From Ruegeria lacuscaerulensis (GTDB lineage: Bacteria > Pseudomonadota > Alphaproteobacteria > Rhodobacterales > Rhodobacteraceae): DNA of 64,000 nt. The stretch covers positions 372,001 through 436,000 of the forward strand of contig NZ_WQGO01000004.1 of NCBI RefSeq assembly GCF_013034685.1. The letters are read 5' to 3'. Both the position numbers and the translations under genes were made by a program. Below the pieces are notes generated by a model. The model saw only the letters and a list, made by a program, of their open reading frames with translations. It made no database searches and was not told where the DNA came from. Below, one piece after another: positions 36,347-45,341 of the stretch. Within the stretch, counting starts at the first letter, position 1. Each line of letters begins with the position of its first letter.

Positions 36347-37228
36347 TTACCCGTGCGTTCCCGTCTTGATCGGTGGCAAAAGTTGCCAAGTGGGCCAAGG
36401 TAGATTGTCGCGCCCGAGAAACTGCGCGACAAACTCCATGTCGTCACGGAATTGCTCGGCCAACATCACGCGAGTTTCGGGTGTGGGTGGCGGCACTTTT
36501 GTTTTCAGATGCTGTTTGTTCATAGCCAGAGCCTGTTTCAGACCTGGGACCTTCTTCATCCCTTTGACCAGCCTGGCCAACCCAAGCGAACGCAGAACGG
36601 AACCGCCTTTGCGCAGCGTGTTCTGAACGGCCTGGTTTTTGTATACGATAGTTTCGTGATGACGTTCGGTGATCGCCGAGGGGTTTTCCTCGGGCGCGAC
36701 ACCCAAATGTGCGCAGATGCGCCGATAGGTTCCCTGGGGATCTTTCGCCACGTCTTCGGACAGCAGGACAAGCAGTGCGCCTTTGTTGAAGTGGTCCAAC
36801 CAGTTTTGCAGGTTTGCTTTGTAGTGGCTTTGCAGCGTGTAGGCTGGGTTCAGCGGCAGCGCATCTTCAAACGACGTATCGGGCGGAATGTGACCTTTGC
36901 GGATCTCGTGCAGATGATTTGAAAACGCCCGCTCGACCGGATCCCGCAGAATACAGATCAACTTGAAGTCGGGGTTATAATCCCACGCCCGTTGTGCGGC
37001 ATCACGGCTGTAGAAGTAATTGGGCGAGCATTCGCCCCGGATAACGCCCGGCTCAGCCGGGTCGAAGCGGGATTCATACCATTGAAACCCCAAATCGTAA
37101 CGGGCATTGAAAAAATTGAGCTCTTTCGTTTCGCTGGTCCGCACCGAAGGGTGCTCGGAAAGCACGTGATGCAACCACGTGGTGGCTGCTTTTTGGACAC
37201 CAATCCCGATGAAATTTGTCTTCGTCAC
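36347..37228 (-). CDS. Sulfotransferase
   Basis: 293 residues starting at GTG (37228), with AAGG ten bases upstream; the near ATG at 37235 runs into a stop after two codons. The PAPS loop is GVQKAATTWLHHVLSEHP (residues 8-25). CILRDPVERAFSNHLHEIR is the 3'-phosphate motif, typical of heparan-sulfate-type sulfotransferases. It is not closely similar to the neighbouring sulfotransferase, so two positions may be modified. The gap to the next gene is three bases. Confidence 0.88.
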   Translation of the reverse strand: MTKTNFIGIGVQKAATTWLHHVLSEHPSVRTSETKELNFFNARYDLGFQWYESRFDPAEPGVIRGECSPNYFYSRDAAQRAWDYNPDFKLICILRDPVERAFSNHLHEIRKGHIPPDTSFEDALPLNPAYTLQSHYKANLQNWLDHFNKGALLVLLSEDVAKDPQGTYRRICAHLGVAPEENPSAITERHHETIVYKNQAVQNTLRKGGSVLRSLGLARLVKGMKKVPGLKQALAMNKQHLKTKVPPPTPETRVMLAEQFRDDMEFVAQFLGRDNLPWPTWQLLPPIKTGTHG

Positions 37229-37282
37229 TCACTCATACCTTCGAAAAACAGGCCCTATGGCTTGACAACTTTACCCATGCCG

Positions 37283-38083
37283 TCACCGGCGTAAAAACTT
37301 TGTAAACACGTCCTTCCTGACAACGATACTCAACGCATGCGGTAGTGTATGCAAGTATCGCTTGAGCAGGTAGCCCGGACCTGTCGCGATACGGTGCAAC
37401 CACTCCAATCCCATGGACTGCATCCATCGCGGTGCTCGGGCGTAGTCACCAACCACGTAGTGATAGCACCCCCCGCAGGTCACCACCCAGGCGCATTGCG
37501 TCAGCTTCGGCGCGATACGGGCGGCAAAATACTGTTCTTTCGGCTTGCCGAGCCCCACCCACAAGATATCCGCACCGCTCGCATTGATATCGGCAATCAC
37601 CGCCTCTTCATCGGCAGGATCAAAATACCCGTTGCGGCGCCCGGCAATGACAAGACCGGGATACATCTCTTGCAGGCGCGCTGCGCAATCTCGGTTGATC
37701 TCTTCGGTCGCGCCCAGCAGGTAAAAGCTGAGACCGTTTTTAGCAGCGACCTTAGCCGCCGAGTGGATGAAATCTGTGGTTGCGGTACGTTCGGGCACTC
37801 CGCCCTCTCCGTGCGCCATACGAGACGCCCAGACGACGATCTGGCCATCCGCATGGATGATATCGGCCGAATCCATCACACGGGCAAATCCTTCGTCCGT
37901 GGCATAGGTGGATATGGCATGCGCATTCGAGCTGAACACAGTCACCGCACGTGTCAACGCGCCAGATCGCCGTTTGAGCACATCTTCCGCCATTGCTTTG
38001 GTCAGGTCTTCATCCCCGGCTTGCGCGACGGGTACCCCTCCGACCAATATGTGCGGCAAGCGCATTTCGACCGTCTTGTTCAT
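37283..38083 (-). CDS. WecG/TagA/CpsF family glycosyltransferase (GT26)
   Basis: About 266 residues from the ATG at 38083. The family motifs are ADGQIVVWASRM (active-site Asp region), FYLLGATEEIN, VIAGRRNGYFDP, VGLGKPKEQYFAARI and RAPRWMQSMGLEWLHRI. GT26 enzymes transfer the second sugar (for example a ManNAc-type residue or glucose) onto a polyprenyl-linked sugar. First gene of the minus-strand operon that continues through the sulfotransferases, GT2 genes and GH9; divergent from the ExoP-like gene. Confidence 0.93.
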   Translation of the reverse strand: MNKTVEMRLPHILVGGVPVAQAGDEDLTKAMAEDVLKRRSGALTRAVTVFSSNAHAISTYATDEGFARVMDSADIIHADGQIVVWASRMAHGEGGVPERTATTDFIHSAAKVAAKNGLSFYLLGATEEINRDCAARLQEMYPGLVIAGRRNGYFDPADEEAVIADINASGADILWVGLGKPKEQYFAARIAPKLTQCAWVVTCGGCYHYVVGDYARAPRWMQSMGLEWLHRIATGPGYLLKRYLHTLPHALSIVVRKDVFTKFLRR

Positions 38084-38351
38084 CAATACTCGTTCCAAAA
38101 TCACCAGGTAACACTCGACGCTGGACTCAAAGTAACAGCCGCAGCGATTCTTACTATTAAATTAGAGTTTATCTTCCGTTCATCTTGGAAATTGACCCTA
38201 CTTCGCACCAATTGCAGGCAAGCCGCACCGAATTAGTCATCAATCCTCCGAAACTTAGCACATTGTTTACGACATATGCGGTTTTCTCTGTTGAATACAG
38301 GTTTGTGGGCCTATGTTTTCTGTAGTCCGTGTTTCAGATTGTTAATTAGTT

Positions 38352-40580
38352 ATGACTGATCAGTATCGCCGAGGATTGGATGTTGAATTGACGGGTTTCG
38401 GCCAGGCTCCGGCCGGCGATCCCGAACTTAGGGTGTTGTCGAATATCGCGTGGGCGATCCGACGTTCGATCCTGTGGATATTGCTGGTCGGATTTCTGGG
38501 CGGGGTGACCGCCTATCTGCTGTCCTACCTGTCGGACACGAAATACACCTCAAGCGCTAAGGTCATGATCGAGACCCGCGTTCAGACCGAAACGCAGTTT
38601 ACGCCGCAGGTATCGGGCCTGCCCCTTTCCCTGACATCGCTTGAGAGTGAGTTGCAACTTCTGCGCTCGACCGATCTGATCGAAAATGTCGTGGATCGTC
38701 TGGAACTGCATACGGATCCGGAATTCTCGGGTGCTGAAACTGGCTTTACCCTTTCTCCTATTGCCTTGGCGCGCCGTTTGAAAAACGGGCTGGTCAGTGC
38801 ACTCAGCGGGGAGGATGACGCGGACGAGGGTGGCGACAGTGGTCAAACCCTGGAAGAGATGCAGCGCGAAGCGACCATCGAGAAATTGCTGGAGTCACGC
38901 CGCATCGAACAGATCGGCGAAACCTCGGCCGTGTACGAAATTCGCGTGTCTGCGAAAACGCCGCAAAAAGCAGCCGTCATCGCCAATAGCCTGGCCAATG
39001 AGTACCTATTTGTCCTGACGCGCATGAAACGCGATGATCTAAGCCAGTCGCAGGAATGGTTGGCAACGCGGATCGGTCAGATACGCGAAGACCTGAACAA
39101 GCTCATCTCGGATCTTGAGGCACATTCGGTCGAAACGCCTTACTCACCCGAGGAATACGCCACCATCAAGGCACAGCGCATCAAGGCCGAGAAACGCGCC
39201 CGGCTGGTAAATGAAGAACTGTTTGTGCTGGATGAACAGACCAACACCATCCAACTGCTCAGGGACAATGGCAATGTCGCCGAAGCGGTAGAATTCGCCG
39301 TTCAATCGGCGCTGGTACCGCAGAGCACGGCCAATAATTCAGATGACGCGCAAGCGGTTCTGGACAGTGCGTTGGAAGCAGCACAGCGCAAAACGGAAAT
39401 TCTGAACGGACAGCTGGCCACACTGAATATCAGCATCAACACGTTCAAGGACCAACAGGTACGCCAGGTTCAGCATGACTCGGTCACCAAGCGGATCGAG
39501 AATGAGATTCTTGTGGCAGAAGCAATCTATCGTGACTTTGTTTCGCAACTGGGGCGCCGGGCCGAACAGGGTGATTACCTGGATGCAGGGGCCCACATTA
39601 TCGAAACTGCACGCGCTTCGGTCGATCCATCCGAGCCGAAAAGAGCGCAAATGGCAATCGGGGTCATGATTGCAATGATCTTCGGTGGCCTGGGTTTTGC
39701 CGTGATCCGCGAGTTGTTCCAAACGCGCCTCAGAACCACCTATGAGCTTGAAAACACTACGGGCGTCAAACTTTCGGCAATCATTCCCGAAGTTCGAAAG
39801 GACCCCCCCTTTGAGACCTTCTTTACTAATGACGGAAAGCTGGACCCAGAGTTGCTGCATTTCGGGCGTAAGCTTCTGGCCAGCAGCGATATCGGTCTGC
39901 GTACCCTACGCAACGAGAGTGAGCTGACCACCTCTCAAGCGGCCGAGTTCTTTACCAAGAATGTCGATAGCAAACACGGCCAGCGCTTTGCCGAGAATGG
40001 GTGCATGATCTTTTCAGGCGCGTCAGCGGTACCGGATGAGGGAAAAACATCCGGCCTACTGCTGATCGGGTCGGTCTGCGCGCAAGCCGGATATCGGACG
40101 TTGATCATTGACTGCGACACGGTCACTTCCACCTATCGCGACCTATCGCAACTGTCCGTCGAAGGGTTGAAACACGGGGCAAAGCACCCAGCGTCGTTTC
40201 AGGACAACATCGTCAGCACCCCGCAAGACGGACTGGATATCCTGCCGTTGATCGGACCGTTGGAAGACGAGGCTCAGGCCAAAGAAGTGGGTGAGTTCCT
40301 GTGCTCTCCGGCCTTCCTGAACCTGCTCTATTCGCTGTCCGACATGTATGAAGTGATCCTTCTGGATACACCGCCGTTGTTGCGCGCGGTCGAGTCGGCT
40401 TACCTGTCGCAAATCTCGCATCGGGTGATCCTGTTTGCGCGCTGGAACAGCACGCATAGGAACACGGTCCTGCAGGCAATGCGCGAATTGGAAAATGCGG
40501 GCGTTCGCCCCTCGGCCCTGGTGGCTACGCGGGTCGATATGAAACAGGTCCGACACTACGGCGACCCGATTCTAGGATAA
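38352..40580 (+). CDS. Wzc/ExoP-like polysaccharide co-polymerase with atypical kinase domain
   Basis: 742 residues. Transmembrane helices near residues 36-58 and 436-455 flank a periplasmic Wzz domain with coiled coils. The C-terminal ~200 residues form a BY-kinase-like ATPase. Its Walker A reads SAVPDEGKTS where G-E-G-K-S/T would be usual, Walker A' is LIIDCDTVTS, and Walker B is VILLDTPPLL. The tail ends RHYGDPILG with a single Tyr and no tyrosine cluster, so regular Wzc autophosphorylation is doubtful. It controls chain length with the ExoF-like exporter downstream and convergent. No ribosome site precedes the ATG; upstream is a 250-base AT-rich divergent region. Confidence 0.88.
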   Translation: MTDQYRRGLDVELTGFGQAPAGDPELRVLSNIAWAIRRSILWILLVGFLGGVTAYLLSYLSDTKYTSSAKVMIETRVQTETQFTPQVSGLPLSLTSLESELQLLRSTDLIENVVDRLELHTDPEFSGAETGFTLSPIALARRLKNGLVSALSGEDDADEGGDSGQTLEEMQREATIEKLLESRRIEQIGETSAVYEIRVSAKTPQKAAVIANSLANEYLFVLTRMKRDDLSQSQEWLATRIGQIREDLNKLISDLEAHSVETPYSPEEYATIKAQRIKAEKRARLVNEELFVLDEQTNTIQLLRDNGNVAEAVEFAVQSALVPQSTANNSDDAQAVLDSALEAAQRKTEILNGQLATLNISINTFKDQQVRQVQHDSVTKRIENEILVAEAIYRDFVSQLGRRAEQGDYLDAGAHIIETARASVDPSEPKRAQMAIGVMIAMIFGGLGFAVIRELFQTRLRTTYELENTTGVKLSAIIPEVRKDPPFETFFTNDGKLDPELLHFGRKLLASSDIGLRTLRNESELTTSQAAEFFTKNVDSKHGQRFAENGCMIFSGASAVPDEGKTSGLLLIGSVCAQAGYRTLIIDCDTVTSTYRDLSQLSVEGLKHGAKHPASFQDNIVSTPQDGLDILPLIGPLEDEAQAKEVGEFLCSPAFLNLLYSLSDMYEVILLDTPPLLRAVESAYLSQISHRVILFARWNSTHRNTVLQAMRELENAGVRPSALVATRVDMKQVRHYGDPILG

Positions 40581-40630
40581 AAGACCAGTCCAAAGCAAAG
40601 GGGCGGCACTCCGACCTCGCAAAACGAAGC

Positions 40631-40657
40631 GGGCGCGGGTCAAAGACCTCACGCCCG
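40631..40657. terminator. Hairpin between convergent exoP-like and exoF-like genes
   Basis: GGGCG-c-GGGTC and GACC-tca-CGCCC can form an interrupted stem around AAA. No T-run follows. It lies in the 100-base convergent gap and may act as a shared weak terminator. Confidence 0.35.
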
Positions 40658-40681
40658 TTGTAAGCCAGCTGCATTTTGGTG

Positions 40682-41965
40682 CTATTCGGTCAGAGGGACC
40701 TCTTGCGTGATCTCCTGCACCGAGACTTCTACGCTGTCACCGGGCAACAACTGGGTCAGTTTGTCTGCACCCAACTGTTGCAGTTGTCCGTCTACCACCC
40801 GAAAGATCGTGACCGAGTAGTCAATATCCGTAATCAGGTTTTCGGTTCCGATCTCATCCGACGCGCCCGCCAGATATTTCGAGATCGTATCCATCTGATG
40901 CCGCGCATCACGGACGGACAAGCTAGCGGCGCGACGCTCTTGCAACAACCGAAGCGACCGTTCCTGATCAAATTGCTCTTGATCGCGTTTCAGACGGGTC
41001 AGGATCAGGCTTGTAGCTGCCAGATCCTCTTCAACCTCCAACAAACGGGTTGCAGACAAAACGGTCGTACGGCGCGTATCGGCCATACGGGACCCCGGCG
41101 CGAGGCCTTTTTGGACCAGCGCAACGACGCGCGCCTCTTCCTCTTCATCGGCCGCGACAGCCTTGGCAAGCTCTACTTTCTGTTCTTCAAGAATCCGGAT
41201 CCGCTCGGCCGCCTGAAATTGGGCATCTTCGAAATAGGCGCGCTCACCTGCTTCGTTTTCCTGATTGATGGTGCGAATCCGGACATGTTCTGCCACCAAT
41301 TCCTTCAAGACCCTGGGAGATATAGAAACACTGGCCTGACTGGGCGGCGCCAGATCCATATCTTGCGCCAACTCGGATGAGGCGCGCCATGCAGTCACCA
41401 GCCCCTGTGCGTGTTGCAACGCAGCCTGACCATAGGTGGTCTGCCAGCGCAGCAGTTGGATCGGGTCAATGGTGACATCATCGGCCAGTAGCCGGCTCCT
41501 AACCCCCCCGGCCAAGGCAACCGCCTCGCGCGCAGTGATGGCGGGGCGAAAGTCGATCTGACCGGTGCGTGCAACATCGCCGCCGATGATAATCGGGCGG
41601 TATCCATTGCGGGCGATCTCGATCTCATCTCCGTCCAACTGGATGATATAGATCTCGCCATTCTGGTCATATTGCTTGACGATCTTGCCCGCTGCGTCCT
41701 GACGTACCAACTGCTCCAGCGCATCCGTCGACAGACCTTGCGCTTGGAACTGGCCCAGCCATTGCAGGTTGACCTCGCCATGGGCATCAATCGCCGCTTC
41801 GAAGGACAGATCTTGCAAACCCGTCAAAGTCACACGGACTTTGTCACCTGGCTCAAGGTTGAAATCCGCCGCCGCCGACATTGGCATCGCTAGCAGGGTG
41901 CACAATCCGAGCGCGCGGTACGCGGTGGACAGGCGCAACGCTGGGTTTCTAAATCTGCGTTTCAT
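40682..41965 (-). CDS. Polysaccharide export protein, ExoF-like
   Basis: 427 residues with a signal peptide (GLCTLLAMPMSAAA). The Poly_export domain begins FNLEPGDKVRVTLTGLQDLSFEA, and a SLBB-like part follows (PIIIGGDVARTGQIDFRPAITAREAVALAGG). A long coiled coil (residues ~235-360, rich in Glu, Gln and Arg) and the C-terminal LLPGDSVEV repeat make it like ExoF rather than a short Wza. It sits in the periplasm/outer envelope as part of the secretion conduit. Upstream on the same strand is the ExoY-like transferase, 32 bases away, as in succinoglycan loci. Confidence 0.88.
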   Translation of the reverse strand: MKRRFRNPALRLSTAYRALGLCTLLAMPMSAAADFNLEPGDKVRVTLTGLQDLSFEAAIDAHGEVNLQWLGQFQAQGLSTDALEQLVRQDAAGKIVKQYDQNGEIYIIQLDGDEIEIARNGYRPIIIGGDVARTGQIDFRPAITAREAVALAGGVRSRLLADDVTIDPIQLLRWQTTYGQAALQHAQGLVTAWRASSELAQDMDLAPPSQASVSISPRVLKELVAEHVRIRTINQENEAGERAYFEDAQFQAAERIRILEEQKVELAKAVAADEEEEARVVALVQKGLAPGSRMADTRRTTVLSATRLLEVEEDLAATSLILTRLKRDQEQFDQERSLRLLQERRAASLSVRDARHQMDTISKYLAGASDEIGTENLITDIDYSVTIFRVVDGQLQQLGADKLTQLLPGDSVEVSVQEITQEVPLTE

Positions 41966-41997
41966 AAGCCATCATCCTATCGTCGGTCAGTTCGGGA

Positions 41998-42702
41998 TCA
42001 GCAGCCGGTTCCATTGCAAACGGCACCGATCGTGCGGAACAGGATTTTCAGATCGTACCAGAAGCCCAGATTTCGCGCATAATCGCTGTCGAAGATCGCC
42101 CTATGCGAGAACTCAACCTCGTTGCGTTCGGACACCTGCCACAAGCCGGTGATCCCTGGCTTCATCAGCGTGTATTCGCGCCCCGGATACAATTCCTGCT
42201 GCTGCGGCATCATCGGACGTGGGCCGACAAGGCTCATGTCGCCGATCAGAACATTCCAAAGCTGAGGCAACTCATCCAACGAGGTCATACGGATGAAACG
42301 ACCGAATTTTGTGACCCTCGGATCGTTGTCCAGCTTTTGCTTTGTTTCCCATTCGGACGCAGCGGTTGGATTTTCGGCCAAATGTTTCTGAAGTTGAAAC
42401 TCTGCGTCAGAAACCATCGACCGGAACTTGAGGAAGTCGAACTCGCGACCGCCGATTCCAACACGGCTTTGGCGATAGATGGCAGGTCCGCCATCCAACT
42501 TCACCAAGACGGCAATCACTAACATGACCGGCAGCACAAACGGCAGACCGATTAGAACCAACAAAATATCCAGCAAACGCTTGCCTTTGACAGCGTAGAA
42601 GCTCCGCAAATTGGAGAACTCGTCACAGACCTTAATAGAACTTTGGTTTGGTTTATAAATTTCCGATTCTTCTAATTGGAAAGAACCTCGTATTTGGTTC
42701 AT
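41998..42702 (-). CDS. Undecaprenyl-phosphate sugar transferase, ExoY-like
   Basis: About 234 residues from the ATG at 42702, which is preceded by GGGGG; the TTG at 42714 is rejected. One N-terminal hairpin helix (LLDILLVLIGLPFVLPVMLVIAVLV) leads into the phosphoglycosyl-transferase core: FLKFRSM, DPRVTKFGRFIR, TSLDELPQLWNVL, GDMSLVGPRP and KPGITGLWQVS. It lacks the four extra N-terminal helices of WcaJ/WbaP, as ExoY does. It starts repeat-unit synthesis by moving a sugar-1-phosphate to undecaprenyl phosphate. A CtrA box lies about 265 bases upstream. Confidence 0.93.
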   Translation of the reverse strand: MNQIRGSFQLEESEIYKPNQSSIKVCDEFSNLRSFYAVKGKRLLDILLVLIGLPFVLPVMLVIAVLVKLDGGPAIYRQSRVGIGGREFDFLKFRSMVSDAEFQLQKHLAENPTAASEWETKQKLDNDPRVTKFGRFIRMTSLDELPQLWNVLIGDMSLVGPRPMMPQQQELYPGREYTLMKPGITGLWQVSERNEVEFSHRAIFDSDYARNLGFWYDLKILFRTIGAVCNGTGC

Positions 42703-42714
42703 AATAACCCCCAA

Positions 42715-43130
42715 AAACTAACACAACGGACTAAAATCACGCCAACAAGTCTTCCAGCCGCGCAACACACCCGCTTGGGAATCTGCCCCAAAAAACAAGG
42801 CAAAGACCCAACGATTGACTACTATCCGCTCAATAGATTTGGGGAACGCCGCACACGAACGCGACAACCCACCCTTTGTTTTCTCCCGACTCACACATGA
42901 TGTGCGGTCAGGATTTTTACCCCGCTAGATACTCGCACTAATGGTCTGATGTGACAACGATTTTGTTAACCACCTGTTAACAAAACGACCACAATTTCGT
43001 GAACATGCTAAGTAAATTGACACGCTGCCTTAAAAATGGGCTGAACTTCACCCAAAACAAACCGCTGAGGCCAGTCCAAACAAGCCTTGCCGCCCTTCGC
43101 GTATTGTCCCTGCGCTGAGCAGGGATTTTG
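42715..43130. other. 416-base intergenic region upstream of the exoY-like gene
   Basis: No convincing gene is present. The region is locally A/C-rich near 42715-42850 and contains the CtrA box described separately, set in a ten-base-pair perfect inverted repeat. Near 43110 there is a small CCTGCGCTGAGCAGG hairpin just after the end of the small membrane-protein gene region. It probably holds the promoter and a long leader for the exoY-like/exoF-like operon. Confidence 0.5.
42961..42985. promoter_or_regulatory. CtrA box within a perfect inverted repeat
   Basis: TTAA-CCACCTG-TTAAC (42966-42981) is a full match to the CtrA consensus TTAA-N7-TTAAC. It lies in a ten-base-pair perfect inverted repeat, TTTTGTTAAC and GTTAACAAAA, with five bases between the arms. 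It is upstream of the exoY-like operon. Confidence 0.65.
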
Positions 43131-43343
43131 TCAGTTTCCAGTTTTAACGGCGGATTTCTCAGCGATCTTCACGCGCAACCTTCCGTTGAATAGAAAATGA
43201 AGTCCGGCGATCAGAGCCGGAGCACTGCATCCGATCAGGAAGCTGAAGATCACGGCCTGAATTAGGCCTGTGCCCGTTAGAAGAAATGCCACAAAACACA
43301 TTGCGGCAACCAGCGGACCTGACAGTAAATACAATATGACCAT
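43131..43343 (-). CDS. Small two-helix membrane protein, unknown
   Basis: 70 residues with two hydrophobic segments (LYLLSGPLVAAMCFVAFLL and LIQAVIFSFLIGCSAPALIA) and a basic tail (LFNGRLRVKIAEKSAVKTGN). I do not recognise a family. It lies alone between the exoY-like gene and the flippase, all on the minus strand. A CtrA box is 257 bases upstream, similar to the arrangement at the exoY-like gene. It may be a small accessory of the polysaccharide machinery; coding status is likely but not certain. Confidence 0.5.
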   Translation of the reverse strand: MVILYLLSGPLVAAMCFVAFLLTGTGLIQAVIFSFLIGCSAPALIAGLHFLFNGRLRVKIAEKSAVKTGN

Positions 43344-43599
43344 CGGTTTTGCTCTTGGTTTATGCGTCGTTTCTGCGTCTGCCTACCCTGAAACCAGAAT
43401 GTGTGTTTTTTGGGGCAACTGTTGGAAAATATAGTTTCCCAAAGTCAAACAGTCGCGGGGTAACACATCAAATTGATCTCAAGTTCATCATATCATCATA
43501 TTTTCAGGACCACGATATCCCTTTAGCCGGGATTCAAAATTCATTGTGCCAGTGGGCAAATTTGCGCCACCCGGCCCACTCGAATCTGTCGGTCTTCAG

Positions 43600-43615
43600 T
43601 TAAGAAGTTGTTAAC
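43600..43615. promoter_or_regulatory. CtrA box
   Basis: TTAA-GAAGTTG-TTAAC is an exact TTAA-N7-TTAAC match. It lies just past the end of the flippase gene and upstream of the small membrane-protein gene. It is the second such box within 650 bases. Confidence 0.6.
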
Positions 43616-43621
43616 GCTGAA

Positions 43622-45049
43622 TTACTTCGAAGAGGGAAATCCGCTTGCGGACGCCCAGCCACGTATCTTCCGCCATGCTGCGGCAGCTGCCGTCTGATGC
43701 AGGCATGCGAAAACCACGAACATCACGACAGCTGAAAGCGAAAGCAGCGCAAATTGTAACACGATTCCACCCGACTCAGCTGCGAGAACCGCCAGAGGTG
43801 CGAAAGCAACAGCTCCAGCGGCGGCTTTGAATATCTCTGGCACGGGCACTGCAATGGGGTCGATGCGACGGCCAATATGATAGTAGGCCAGAAAACTCAG
43901 CAATCCGCTGATCAAAAAGGCAACGGCGGCACCCGGTGGACCCAGAAGGTAGATGAAGACGAAAGATAGCGCGACATGCACAGCCAGCGAACACAAGGTA
44001 ATGGCCAATTGCAGCCCAGTCTTTTTGGCGCGCGAAAAGGCAAAGCTGAAATAAGCCCCCTGCAACCCGAACGTAAATGAGGCTATTGCCAGAACCCGCA
44101 GATACCCTGTGGTTCGGTCGGCAAATTCGGGATCGAACAGCAGATTGGCAAAAACGCTTGCCGCACAGATCAGCGCGGCCACGATGGGCACCGCAATCAG
44201 CATCAGAAACGAGAAATACCGCTCCAGCACCGCGTCTGACGATTGCGCGCCGCGTTTTTCCAGCGCCTCGAATATCGACGGACCCCATACGCGGGACAGG
44301 GTCTCCATCGGAAGGCGTACAGTTCGGGAGGCCAAGGTTTGCGCCGCTGCGAAATAGCCCGCGTAGTCCATCCCCGCAAAGACGGCCAGCAAGGATTGCG
44401 TTGACATCGCAAAGAATGTGGCGGTGGAGGAGACGACGGCCACGGGAAACCCGAACAGAAGATAGGTTTTAAGCACCGCCCCTTTTGGCCGCGCCACGCC
44501 CGAGCGGCGCAACGTGACCGCCAGCGCATAGGCCCCGGTCAGTGCTGCGCCCAGGGACATGCCAATCAGCGCGCTTTTGTAACCGCCACCGGTCAGTACA
44601 AATCCGACCGCAAGCGAAACGCCCAGCCCATGGCGCAGCAAGGTAACGGCTGCGTATTTTGGCCCCTCGTGGTACTGGCGCAGGCAGGCGGTTCCCAGTT
44701 CGTGCATCGCGTGGCTGATGCAATAGATCGCCGCAAAGAACAGGCCGTCGATCCACCCACCGGGCAGGATGACCGACACCAGAGCCGCCAGAACGAACAG
44801 CGACGCAGCCAGGATCGCAGCCGTCGACAGGGACATGGCGATGGTTTTGCCTTCGAATTCCGGCGTGTGGTGGAATCGTCCGATCGCAATCGCCAACCAA
44901 TGGAAGGTGAACGAAAACATCAGATTCCCAAGCAACAGGGTCAGCGTATAACGTCCGAAATCCGCAGGCCCCAGAACGCGGGTCATCACGACAAGGATCG
45001 CAATCGCAATCACCGCAGACATCATTCTGGGCACGAAAAACCACGTCAT
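43622..45049 (-). CDS. Polysaccharide flippase (Wzx/ExoT-like)
   Basis: About 475 residues from the ATG at 45049, with AAGG nearby upstream. The open frame reaches 45277, but the extra 76 residues are polar with no family character. Twelve to fourteen hydrophobic segments are seen, starting MTWFFVPRMMSAVIAIAILVVMTRVLGPADFGRYTL, the classical start of the polysaccharide transporter (PST) family. It moves undecaprenyl-linked repeat units across the inner membrane for Wzy polymerisation. It diverges from the polymerase gene. Confidence 0.88.
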   Translation of the reverse strand: MTWFFVPRMMSAVIAIAILVVMTRVLGPADFGRYTLTLLLGNLMFSFTFHWLAIAIGRFHHTPEFEGKTIAMSLSTAAILAASLFVLAALVSVILPGGWIDGLFFAAIYCISHAMHELGTACLRQYHEGPKYAAVTLLRHGLGVSLAVGFVLTGGGYKSALIGMSLGAALTGAYALAVTLRRSGVARPKGAVLKTYLLFGFPVAVVSSTATFFAMSTQSLLAVFAGMDYAGYFAAAQTLASRTVRLPMETLSRVWGPSIFEALEKRGAQSSDAVLERYFSFLMLIAVPIVAALICAASVFANLLFDPEFADRTTGYLRVLAIASFTFGLQGAYFSFAFSRAKKTGLQLAITLCSLAVHVALSFVFIYLLGPPGAAVAFLISGLLSFLAYYHIGRRIDPIAVPVPEIFKAAAGAVAFAPLAVLAAESGGIVLQFALLSLSAVVMFVVFACLHQTAAAAAWRKIRGWASASGFPSSK

Positions 45050-45341
45050 CGCAGGTCGGACCTTAGAAACGACAGATGAAAACTCATAAACAATCCCAAT
45101 CGCCCGGTCGACACGCCGCACGTCCGCCGACCTTTCGCCTGTCTGGCTACTGTGACACCAGCCCGTCGAATGTACAGATGGTTTTTGGATCATGCGCCGC
45201 GCGCATAATTCATTTGCCGGGTCCACCGCGGCCGTGGCAAACTTTACCGAGTGATTAAAACCGGTGGAACAATTCAAGCTGTCGACCCGATGAGGCGCGC
45301 CAATTCCTACCGCAAATTCTTTGGATAGACCTTACGCAGCG

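Noticed and set aside
38150-38170. Third CtrA-like site TTAA-N7-TTTA in the exoP-like/WecG gap
   Set aside because: The second half has a mismatch (TTTA), and the local DNA is AT-rich, so a chance match is likely.
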